From positions 1 to 5,778 of the forward strand of contig PLMM01000030.1 in the NCBI GenBank assembly GCA_003142495.1: DNA of 5,778 nucleotides, given 5' to 3'. Both the position numbers and the translations under genes were made by a program. This document shows positions 1 through 5,778 of this stretch, in pieces. Below the pieces are notes generated by a model. That model searched no databases and was not told the DNA's origin. It was given only the letters and a program-made list of their open reading frames with translations. The first letter of the stretch is position 1; each line of letters begins with the position of its first letter. This stretch comes from Gemmatimonadota bacterium. Its GTDB lineage: Bacteria > Gemmatimonadota > Gemmatimonadetes > Gemmatimonadales > Gemmatimonadaceae.

Positions 1-337
1 TTTCCTGGATGGCGGCGAGAAACATTGGGAGGTGCGCCGGGTCGTGCGAGAAGTCGGCGTCCATTTCGAAGATGTACGCGAAGTCGCGCTCGAGCGCCCA
101 CTTGAAGCCGGCGCAATACGCTGTCCCGAGACCGAGCTTCCGCCCGCGATGCATCGCGTGCACGCGCGGCTCGCGCGCCGAGATCTCATCGACGATATCG
201 CCCGTACCGTCAGGCGATCCGTCGTCGACCACGAGCACCTCGAGCCGCGTATCCTGCTCGAGGATCCGCCCCACCAGCGTCGAAATGTTGTCGCGTTCGT
301 TGTACGTCGGTACGATGACCAGCGCCCGCTCAGACAC
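1..337 (-). CDS. Dpm1-like polyprenol-phosphate sugar transferase (GT2), C-terminus cut by window edge
   Basis: This is a family-2 glycosyltransferase of the dolichol-phosphate mannose synthase type. Such enzymes move a sugar, usually mannose or glucose, from a nucleotide sugar to a polyprenyl phosphate on the cytoplasmic face of the membrane. I translated it by hand: 112 residues are visible and the frame is open to base 1. It starts at a GTG (337-335), giving MSERALVIVPTYNERDN. Seen motifs are PTYNERDN (residues 10-17), VVDDGSPDGTG (36-46, nucleotide-sugar binding) and EMDADFSHDP (91-100), whose DAD is the metal-binding DxD and whose wording is typical of Dpm1/Ppm1 proteins. There is no N-terminal membrane helix. 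A C-terminal helix, if any, lies outside the window. The start overlaps the yfhO-like stop by 8 bases and has GGAGG four bases upstream, so translation is probably coupled. Which sugar is used cannot be read from the sequence. Confidence 0.9.
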   Translation of the reverse strand, partial: MSERALVIVPTYNERDNISTLVGRILEQDTRLEVLVVDDGSPDGTGDIVDEISAREPRVHAMHRGRKLGLGTAYCAGFKWALERDFAYIFEMDADFSHDPAHLPMFLAAIQE

Positions 338-2732
338 GGCGCCTCCGGTCCGCGGCCGCACCTGCCACGATGCCGACGATCGACAGCCCGAGCGCGAGCA
401 GCGTGATCCTCTTGCCCTTCGCGTACGCGGGACTCGTGAACGTCAGCTCCACGCGCGTCGCGCCCGTGGGGAGCACGACGCCGATCAGCGAGTAGTCCGT
501 GCGCACGACCTCCGCACTCTTCCCGTCCGCGGTCGCAACCCACCCCGGATAGTAGTTCTCCGACACCACCAGCGCGGCGCCCGCGGGCGCGGGCTTCGCG
601 AGCTCGAGCACCACGTGGCCGGGCGCGTACGACACGGTGTGCACGCCGATCCCGGTCGCCGGCGGCATCCCGGCGATCTGCGGGCCGATCACCGGCGCAG
701 CGCTATCCACGAGCGCGACGCGCGGCGCGTCGAAGCGCGGGTCGAGCACCGTCGTCAGCACCGGCGCATCGCCTGCTTTCACGATCACCGGTGCCACCCA
801 CGCGTATGCATTGTCGCCGGGAAGTTGATACAGGTACTCCGTGGATCCCGCGACATTTTTCACCGGACCCGCGAGTCGCGTGATGCCCTCGAGCGGTACG
901 GAGTCGGCGTCGGTGAGCAGGTACCGCACGTTGAGCAGATGCCAGAGCTGTGGATCTACGAGATGGCGACCGTCGATGAGGGCGTTGTAGCGGCCGAGCG
1001 AGTTACCATGGTAGCCGACGACCTGCCGAATGCCGTGCACCATCAAACCGTTTGATTCTGTGGAGAGATAGGGATCGCGCCTCGCATCCGTCTGCGGCGA
1101 AAGCTGAAGGGCGAGCACTCTGCCCGGCTCCTTGATTCCCTTTAGATAGTTGATGATCGCGTCGCTCGCATACAGCTGTGAGGCGGGTGCTGAGAACTGC
1201 CAATAGACGCGCTCGACGCTCCAGAGATCGACGGCGGTCACTGCTACAAGCGCCCACGCCGCCTGCGTTGCGCGCAACTTGTTGGTGAGCAACACGACGA
1301 GCACCGCGAGCATCGCTGCCGCCGCGAGGAACGATCGAACCGAGCCGATCGCGAGGGCCGCGGCATTGTCCGGCACTCTGTCCGCCTGCTGCGGAATCGC
1401 GACGGCGGTTGCCATCGAAGTGAGCCCGCCACTGACACCGAGCAGGAGCAGCACTGCCGCGGCTGCCCCCCATCCGATGAGGAAGCGACGCGAGTACTCG
1501 CGCGCGAGCGCCCGCTCGACTCCGAGCGCCGCAAATATCGCGATCGCGAATGCAACAATGTAGATGATCGTGCTCGGGGCGCGGAAGAATTTGGTACCGG
1601 GGACGATCGCATAGACGAGATGGAAGAACGGCGTCGAATTCCCCAGCGCCCACAGCAGCGCGACTAGCATCGTGCCGAGCCAGAAGCGCGCGAACGTGCG
1701 GCGCCGGATCAGCCGCACCGCGCCGAATCCGAGCGTGGCGAGTATGAGCACGGAGGCGCCGAGATACTCGCTATGCAGATGGATGCCGTTGCGTCCCCAG
1801 TAGGCGTCGAGAATTCCGCTGAATTGAGGAACGTACGTGTTGATCAGCTCCTCGAGCGGAAACGAGTAGGTAGTCGCGTAATCGTACCCCTTCCCGCCGG
1901 CGCGCGGCGACCACGGCACATACTCCATCACCGGTAGATACTGCACCGCTCCCACGAACATTCCGACTGCGACGGCGGCCGCGGACATCCCGAGTCGCAC
2001 ACTCCCCGTACTGCGCGGGAGCACGCTGCCGCTCTCGTTCGCGAAGAATGCAAGGAAGAGAGCAAACACACCGGAGAGCAGCAGCATGTACTGCAACAGC
2101 TGCGGGTGCGGGCTCAACACCGCGAGGCCGACGGCAAGAGCAAAGACGCCGTAGGCATAGAGTCGTCCATCGCGAATGCCGCGAATCAGCATCCACAGCG
2201 CGAGTGGCGTGAGTGCACTGACGAACAGTTTTCCGTCGTGTCCGGGCGAGACGTACGACGCGATCGGGCCACCCATCATGTACACGAGCCCGCCGATCAG
2301 CGCAGGATAGAATCCCAGCCCCCATGCGCGCAGGAAGTAGTACGTGAAGAGGCCGGCGAGAAAGATGTGCAGCATGAAGCCGACGGTCATCCCCACGTCG
2401 GTGGGCATGATCATGCGCAGCAGAAACGTCGGATAGAAAATGTCGCCGTGCATCGCCGCGACGTACGGGAGCCCGCCGTAGATGTACGGGTTCCACATGG
2501 GAAACGAGCCTGTCGTCCGCAGCGCGTGCGCGCCGAACTCGCGGAACGCGTAGCCAGCGAGATACTGATCGCTGCGGATGTTGATGAGAAACTGCCCGGT
2601 GAGCGCGGGCGCGCCGAGCCAGAGCGTTGCGAGCGCGTAGACGAGTGCGCTCCAGAGGCCGGCGAGGCGCGGTGCAGCGACGTCGCCGATGTCGGGCGTA
2701 GGTTCAGCGCGTGGGGCTGTGTGCTTCTTCAT
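330..2732 (-). CDS. YfhO-family integral membrane protein (GT-C-like, 800 aa)
   Basis: A large polytopic inner-membrane protein of the YfhO family (Pfam YfhO). In Firmicutes, YfhO-type proteins work as extracytoplasmic glycosyltransferases that take a sugar from a polyprenyl-phosphate carrier; the acceptor here is unknown. By eye there are about 13-14 membrane helices: residues ~27-47, 110-135, 140-160, 169-184, 191-207, 211-231, 247-268, 322-342, 348-364, 386-406, 417-434, 463-484 and 490-506, plus a final one at ~776-794. Family-like motifs are RSDQY (53-57) with an acidic residue in the first outer loop, MWNPYIYGGLPY (79-90), SPGHDGKL (162-169), SPHPQLLQY (207-215), FFRAPSTI (382-389), NVRYLL (601-606) and ENYYPGW (725-731). 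Residues ~510-775 form a soluble, probably periplasmic, domain. Length fits the family. The ATG start overlaps the preceding gene by 29 bases and lacks a clear Shine-Dalgarno, but no better start precedes the first helix. Function is inferred from family and neighbours. Confidence 0.87.
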   Translation of the reverse strand: MKKHTAPRAEPTPDIGDVAAPRLAGLWSALVYALATLWLGAPALTGQFLINIRSDQYLAGYAFREFGAHALRTTGSFPMWNPYIYGGLPYVAAMHGDIFYPTFLLRMIMPTDVGMTVGFMLHIFLAGLFTYYFLRAWGLGFYPALIGGLVYMMGGPIASYVSPGHDGKLFVSALTPLALWMLIRGIRDGRLYAYGVFALAVGLAVLSPHPQLLQYMLLLSGVFALFLAFFANESGSVLPRSTGSVRLGMSAAAVAVGMFVGAVQYLPVMEYVPWSPRAGGKGYDYATTYSFPLEELINTYVPQFSGILDAYWGRNGIHLHSEYLGASVLILATLGFGAVRLIRRRTFARFWLGTMLVALLWALGNSTPFFHLVYAIVPGTKFFRAPSTIIYIVAFAIAIFAALGVERALAREYSRRFLIGWGAAAAVLLLLGVSGGLTSMATAVAIPQQADRVPDNAAALAIGSVRSFLAAAAMLAVLVVLLTNKLRATQAAWALVAVTAVDLWSVERVYWQFSAPASQLYASDAIINYLKGIKEPGRVLALQLSPQTDARRDPYLSTESNGLMVHGIRQVVGYHGNSLGRYNALIDGRHLVDPQLWHLLNVRYLLTDADSVPLEGITRLAGPVKNVAGSTEYLYQLPGDNAYAWVAPVIVKAGDAPVLTTVLDPRFDAPRVALVDSAAPVIGPQIAGMPPATGIGVHTVSYAPGHVVLELAKPAPAGAALVVSENYYPGWVATADGKSAEVVRTDYSLIGVVLPTGATRVELTFTSPAYAKGKRITLLALGLSIVGIVAGAAADRRRRV
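342..346 (-). promoter_or_regulatory. Ribosome binding site of the Dpm1-like gene
   Basis: GGAGG on the minus strand, followed by a four-base spacer (CGCC) and GTG at 337-335. It lies inside the last codons of the YfhO-family gene. It supports the GTG start, for which there is no nearby ATG alternative that keeps the PTYNERDN motif. Confidence 0.7.
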
Positions 2733-3657
2733 GAGTGGACAGCCGGCGGCGCCGGACGAAGGCGAGAAAGATGAGCGGCGGAATGACTTCGAGTGCGGTG
2801 AGCCAGAGCCGCGAGGCGACGACGAGAAGATACGCGGGTCCGATCGCGAACCCAGCTCTCTCGAGCGCGATCCCCATCGTGCCCTCCCGCACGCCGACGC
2901 CCGCAGGAGAAAATATCGCGACGAAACCGATCAGGTACGAGCCCGCGAAAACTGCTATGTAGTCCCGAAGCGCGCCAGGCGCGCAGCCGAGCACGCCCAG
3001 CGTGAAGAGCCAGAACGCGACGCCGTACATCACCCACGCGATCGCCGTGAGCGCCGCCGCGATCATCAGCACGCGATGCGCGAGCGGGCGCAGCACGATC
3101 TCGCGCTTGATCACGCGGCCGAGCAGCGCGCCGAGCACGGGGAGTGCCGATGGCGAGGCGAGCACGCCAATCGCGATCGCCGCGATCAGGTAGACGGACC
3201 ACGCCGGCAGCCGCAGCAGCGATGCGCCCGCGATGATCGCCACCGCGAAGCCCACGATCGTATTCACGAGCGTCACGAGCACCGACGCCGTCGCGCTCTC
3301 GGCCGCCGGCACGCCGTACTCGCGCGTCATCACGACGAGCGCCGTGATGGACCACACCTTCCCCGGCAGGTATTTGCCGAGATTCGAGATCGTCCAGATG
3401 CGCGCGGCGTCGATGAACGGGATGTCGTGCTGCCATCCGCGCAGCAGCACGCGCCACGTCTCGATGAGAATCGCGTACGTCGCGAGCACGATCACGCCGG
3501 ACGCCGCGAGCGCGAGCCAGTTGGGGCGCGCCTGGTCGAGCGCGAGTTTCACGGCGCCCCACTCCGCGGCGAGCTTGCGGACGACGAGCACGATCACGAT
3601 CGCAGCGAGCGCGATCTGAAGCACGCGCCAGCGCACGCGGCGCGGCGGCGGCGTCAT
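2704..3657 (-). CDS. UPF0104 / LPG-synthase-TM family membrane protein (317 aa)
   Basis: An integral membrane protein of the family that corresponds to the N-terminal flippase half of MprF (Pfam LPG_synthase_TM, also called UPF0104 or YbhN-like). The soluble aminoacyl-transfer domain of MprF is absent, so this is not a lysyl-phosphatidylglycerol synthase. Members often sit in polysaccharide or glycolipid loci and are presumed to move lipids or assist glycosyltransfer; their exact role is unsettled. Seen motifs: NLGKYLPGKVW (92-102), FSPAGVGVREG (249-259, the family signature) and ASRLWLTALE (281-290). About seven or eight hydrophobic helices are visible, the first at ~12-27 after a basic N-terminus and the last at ~286-301, followed by RRRR. 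The start is ATG at 3657; a GAGG only two bases upstream is a poor ribosome site, so an earlier start overlapping the amt end is possible. It is 25 bases downstream of the amt stop and overlaps the yfhO-like start by 29 bases. Confidence 0.86.
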   Translation of the reverse strand: MTPPPRRVRWRVLQIALAAIVIVLVVRKLAAEWGAVKLALDQARPNWLALAASGVIVLATYAILIETWRVLLRGWQHDIPFIDAARIWTISNLGKYLPGKVWSITALVVMTREYGVPAAESATASVLVTLVNTIVGFAVAIIAGASLLRLPAWSVYLIAAIAIGVLASPSALPVLGALLGRVIKREIVLRPLAHRVLMIAAALTAIAWVMYGVAFWLFTLGVLGCAPGALRDYIAVFAGSYLIGFVAIFSPAGVGVREGTMGIALERAGFAIGPAYLLVVASRLWLTALEVIPPLIFLAFVRRRRLSTHEEAHSPTR

Positions 3658-3682
3658 CGCCTCGCGCGCGCCACCGGCCGTG

Positions 3683-3877
3683 TCAGCGATCGTCGCCGTC
3701 CCGCCGCTCGAGCGTCGCGCCGAGCTGGCGCCGCAGCTCGCGCATCTCCGCGCGCTGCCCCGCGATCATCTCGCCGACGAGACCGCCCACGAGAAAGACG
3801 CTGCCCGTGATCACGCAGATCTCGACGAGATTGAGGAGCGGGCGAAAGCCGATGCCCCAGAAGACGCGAACCGCGAG
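3683..3877 (-). other. Non-Amt tail of the amt reading frame, resembling the C-terminal end of a GT2 membrane glycosyltransferase
   Basis: Residues 273-336 of the amt frame. They contain a short polar loop with GIGFRPLL (280-287), one membrane helix (~288-307), then GEMIAGQRAEMRELRRQL (308-325), an amphipathic charged tail. The loop, helix, then G-E-[ML]-I plus charged helix pattern is what ends CsbB/GtrB-like family-2 glycosyltransferases, in which the last helix is followed by a GEYIGR-like segment. The assignment rests on pattern memory, not an alignment. The boundary is placed by loss of Amt similarity and could be off by several codons. If correct, this is the surviving 3' end of a gene belonging to the glycosylation block on the left. 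Confidence 0.5.
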
Positions 3878-4693
3878 GGCGACGAGGCCGGCGAGCACGC
3901 CGGTGAGCGAGCCGACCATGCTCGCCTTGCCGATGCGCACCCAGTCCGTGAACATCCAGACGACCATCGCGCAGCCGCCGGCGATGAAGGTGTTGACGAA
4001 GGCCTGCGCTGCCACGCCGTTGGCGGCCAGCGCGCCGGCCGGGTTGTCGCCGAGCCAGCCGAACCAGAGAAGGCCGAGGCCGATGGCGATGAGCGGGATG
4101 TTGCTGGGCTTCTCTTCCTCGCCGGGCGCGAAGACGCGCTTCTTGACGACGTAGATGGACGCGAGGGCCGAGAAGCCGGCGGCGCCGTGCACTACCATGC
4201 CGCCGCCGAAGTCGAGGACGCCCCACTGCTGCAGGAAGCCGCCGCCCCAGATCCAGTGGGCGAGCGGAACGTACACCAGCAGGCTCCAGAAGACGAGGAA
4301 GACGAGGTAACTGCCGAAGGGCACGCGGTCGGCGAAGGCGCCGGTGATCAGCGCGGGCGTGAGCGCCGCGACCGTGAGCTGGAAGACGAAGAAGGCGAGA
4401 AACGGGATCGTGGCGCCATAGGCCGGGTTGGGCGCCTGTCCGACGTTGTTGAGGAAGAGGTAGTTGAGCCCGCCGATGACGCCGTGCACGTCGTGGCCGA
4501 AGGCGAGCGTGAAGCCCACCGTCACCCAGATGAGCGTCACGACGCCGAGGCTGACGAAGCTCTGCATCATGATGGTGATCACGTTCTTGTTACGCACGAG
4601 GCCGCCGTAGAAGAACGCCAGGCCGGGCGTCATCAGCATGACGAGGCTCGTCGACACGAGCATGAAGGCGATGTTTCCGGTATCCCAGTGCAT
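3683..4693 (-). CDS. amt: Amt-family ammonium transporter, truncated and joined to an unrelated C-terminal tail
   Basis: Residues 1-272 are clearly an Amt/Mep ammonium channel of the inner membrane, starting directly with the first helix and lacking a cleaved signal peptide. Landmarks against E. coli AmtB (mature numbering): FFYGGLVRNKN (27-37), D161 (AmtB D160), W149 (W148), the first twin histidine H169 (H168) in GGGMVVHGAAG, and AANGVAAQAFVNT (223-235). Homology stops after GVLAGLVA (265-272), about where helix 9 begins. The rest (273-336) is not Amt: the final helices, the second pore histidine (H318, DVWGVHGVGG-like motif) and the normal cytoplasmic P-II contact tail are missing. Total length is 336 residues, against roughly 400 or more for the family. 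Phe-gate positions are also altered (V108, D216). It starts nine bases after the porin stop with a strong ribosome site. As written it is unlikely to be a working ammonium channel. It could be a pseudogene, a natural fusion or an assembly join. Confidence 0.85.
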   Translation of the reverse strand: MHWDTGNIAFMLVSTSLVMLMTPGLAFFYGGLVRNKNVITIMMQSFVSLGVVTLIWVTVGFTLAFGHDVHGVIGGLNYLFLNNVGQAPNPAYGATIPFLAFFVFQLTVAALTPALITGAFADRVPFGSYLVFLVFWSLLVYVPLAHWIWGGGFLQQWGVLDFGGGMVVHGAAGFSALASIYVVKKRVFAPGEEEKPSNIPLIAIGLGLLWFGWLGDNPAGALAANGVAAQAFVNTFIAGGCAMVVWMFTDWVRIGKASMVGSLTGVLAGLVALAVRVFWGIGFRPLLNLVEICVITGSVFLVGGLVGEMIAGQRAEMRELRRQLGATLERRDGDDR

Positions 4694-4702
4694 GGATCCT
4701 CC
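4694..4702 (-). promoter_or_regulatory. Ribosome binding site filling the porin-amt gap
   Basis: The nine bases between the porin TAG stop and the amt ATG read GGAGGATCC on the minus strand: a perfect GGAGG with a four-base spacer. The site fixes the amt start and implies that porin and transporter are made from one transcript, probably with coupled translation. Confidence 0.85.
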
Positions 4703-5778
4703 CTAGAAGAAGTAGAGCGTGTTGAAAGCGACGGTGGTCTGGTGCCGGGCAAATCCGGTCGAGGTCTCGAAGACGCTGGCGTCCGAACGATCCATCCGGA
4801 TGTCGGCGCGCACGACGAAGTGCGGCGCGGGCTTGAGTTCCGGCGTGAGCGTGACGCCGGTGAGACGTTGCGCGACGCCGGTCCGCACGCCCTGCGGATC
4901 CGCGAAGCGTTCGGCGCGAACGACGAGTCCGAATCGGGGCGTCACCGTGTAGCGCCCGTAGGCGGCGACGGCGCTCCACGTGGCGATGGCCGGGCCGTCC
5001 GGGAACGGCTCGTTCGCCTCGCGCCCGTGGTTGGCGTTCAGGGCCGCGGTGACGCGATCGGTGAGCTTCCAGGTCGCGCAGACATCGTAGAGGTGCCGCG
5101 AGTCCTGCGTGTCGCCGTCCCGCTCCGGTCCGCCCATGTAGTTGCCGACGATCGTCACGCGCGGATCGACGACGACGGTCATCTGCGCGCCGAAAGACAG
5201 CGCGGCGTTGTTGTCGACGACGTTGTCCCACCCGTTCACGACGAGCAGGGCGCCGGACACGCGATCGCTGAACGGGTAGCTCGCCTTCACGCCGGTGTGC
5301 GTGAACGGCACCGCGTAGCCGAAGAGAAACGACCGCGAGTAGTTGTCGTTGTAGTTGTCGTAGCCCTCGATGACCTCGTAGGCGAAGTGCGTCACGAACT
5401 TGCCGGCGTCCACGCGCAGGCCCCGCCCGACCGGCACGATGTAGCTGACCAGCGCCTGGTGGATGTCGTAGTCCTGGGCCTTGCCCGTGCTGTCGCGGAA
5501 GAGCCCGGCAGAGGCCGCGATGCGGGGAATGGACGCCCCGACCATCGCGTCCACGCGGAATCCCACCTCGCCGGCCTTCGTCACCGGCTTCTGGACGACG
5601 AGTTCGGCCGCATCGAGCTTGAAGCTGCGATCGTCGAAGTCAAAGACGCGGAACTGGTTCGTTCGGGACGCCGGGGCGTTGAGGTTGTAGGAATAGGCAA
5701 TCGAGAGGAACGCGTTGAACGACAGTTCGCGGTACCAGGGCGCGAAGGCCTGATCGCCGGCATCTGGCGGGGTCGAAG
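4703..5778 (-). CDS. BBP2 (OmpL-like) outer-membrane beta-barrel porin, N-terminus cut by window edge
   Basis: The frame is open from the right edge (first full codon 5776-5774) and encodes 357 residues to the TAG stop. I read the first part by hand: it includes WYRELSFNAFLSIAYSY and FDFDDRSFKLDAAELVVQKP. It continues with HFAYEVIEGYDNYNDNYSRS, FLFGYAVPFTHTGVKASYPF and VVNGWDNVVDNNAALSFGAQ. These phrases are characteristic of the putative beta-barrel porin-2 family (Pfam BBP2). Alternating polar and hydrophobic strands run the whole length, and the protein ends in LYFF, with the C-terminal phenylalanine that beta-barrel assembly recognises. The GTG at 5584 is internal, not the start. The signal peptide and true start lie beyond the window. 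BBP2 genes are often found directly before amt and a P-II gene, so this porin probably lets ammonium or other small nitrogen compounds cross the outer membrane; that role is inferred from context. Confidence 0.87.
   Translation of the reverse strand, partial: STPPDAGDQAFAPWYRELSFNAFLSIAYSYNLNAPASRTNQFRVFDFDDRSFKLDAAELVVQKPVTKAGEVGFRVDAMVGASIPRIAASAGLFRDSTGKAQDYDIHQALVSYIVPVGRGLRVDAGKFVTHFAYEVIEGYDNYNDNYSRSFLFGYAVPFTHTGVKASYPFSDRVSGALLVVNGWDNVVDNNAALSFGAQMTVVVDPRVTIVGNYMGGPERDGDTQDSRHLYDVCATWKLTDRVTAALNANHGREANEPFPDGPAIATWSAVAAYGRYTVTPRFGLVVRAERFADPQGVRTGVAQRLTGVTLTPELKPAPHFVVRADIRMDRSDASVFETSTGFARHQTTVAFNTLYFF
5339..5361 (-). repeat. Short tandem repeat inside the porin gene (two 11-base copies, period 12)
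   Basis: The 11-mer GTAGTTGTCGT occurs at 5339-5349 and again at 5351-5361 on the plus strand, one base apart. On the coding strand it makes DNY-N-DNY within EGYDNYNDNYSRS. Related porins, as I remember them, have a shorter DNxNYSR stretch here, so the repeat may be a small in-frame duplication in a loop. Confidence 0.75.

Noticed and set aside
9..1055. Long plus-strand open frame opposite the YfhO-family and Dpm1-like genes
   Set aside because: Its translation is Arg-, Ser- and His-rich with no recognisable domain, and the opposite strand carries two clear family matches. It is a high-GC mirror frame.
2704..3657. MprF-type lysyl-phosphatidylglycerol synthase
   Set aside because: Only the membrane part is present; the protein ends soon after the last helix and has no soluble aminoacyl-transfer domain.
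3658..3682. Terminator or promoter between amt and the UPF0104 gene
   Set aside because: The 25-base gap is GC-rich, with no convincing hairpin followed by a T-run and no recognisable -35/-10 pair.
2106..3810. Two overlapping plus-strand open frames rich in Arg, Glu, Asp and His
   Set aside because: The low-complexity charged composition is what the reverse complement of GC-rich membrane-protein codons gives; there is no ribosome site or motif, and both lie over the real YfhO, UPF0104 and amt genes.
3654..4226. Possible frameshift explaining the lost Amt C-terminus
   Set aside because: I read the other two minus-strand frames after base 3880. One gives Arg/Pro-rich sequence and the other reaches a stop soon after; neither has the expected Amt helices or the GVHGVGG-like motif.
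5581..5584. GTG at 5584 as the start of the porin gene
   Set aside because: The same frame continues upstream to the window edge with BBP2-like sequence (FDFDDRSFKLDAAELVVQKP), so this codon is internal.
1..5778. tRNA, rRNA, CRISPR array, insertion sequence or inverted-repeat ends
   Set aside because: None seen on either strand; nearly every base is used by the five protein genes.

Overview
The window is a compact block of protein-coding DNA, all on the minus strand, with five genes read from the right end to the left end. Both outer genes are cut by the window edges. Base composition is high GC (by eye well above 60%). An outer-membrane beta-barrel gene shows a Gram-negative (diderm) cell. 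The combination of a BBP2-type porin, Amt, a YfhO-type membrane protein, a UPF0104 protein and a Dpm1-like transferase would fit Gemmatimonadota or a similar soil or aquatic phylum. That placement is a guess from gene content; no marker gene is present.

In transcription order the genes are: (1) 5778-4703, a BBP2/OmpL-like outer-membrane porin without its N-terminus; (2) 4693-3683, an Amt ammonium transporter whose last three membrane helices are replaced by an unrelated tail; (3) 3657-2704, a UPF0104/LPG-synthase-TM integral membrane protein; (4) 2732-330, a large YfhO-family membrane protein; (5) 337-1, the N-terminal third to half of a Dpm1-like polyprenol-phosphate sugar transferase. Intergenic gaps are 9 and 25 bases, followed by overlaps of 29 and 8 bases. 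There is therefore no room for a separate promoter or terminator, and no gene-free stretch of notable length.

Two functional blocks meet inside gene 2. The right block (porin plus Amt) belongs to nitrogen uptake. The left block (UPF0104, YfhO, Dpm1-like) looks like a lipid-carrier glycosylation module: the Dpm1-like enzyme charges polyprenyl phosphate with a sugar, an integral membrane protein may help it cross the membrane, and the YfhO protein may transfer it outside. The last ~64 residues of gene 2 resemble the C-terminal membrane end of a CsbB/GtrB-like family-2 glycosyltransferase, which would belong to the left block. The simplest reading is a deletion or rearrangement, or an assembly join, that fused the 5' part of amt to the 3' end of a glycosyltransferase gene and removed the P-II gene that usually follows amt.

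Separately, the Amt part itself has unusual pore residues: both positions of the phenylalanine gate are changed. I found no RNA gene, CRISPR array, insertion sequence or origin.
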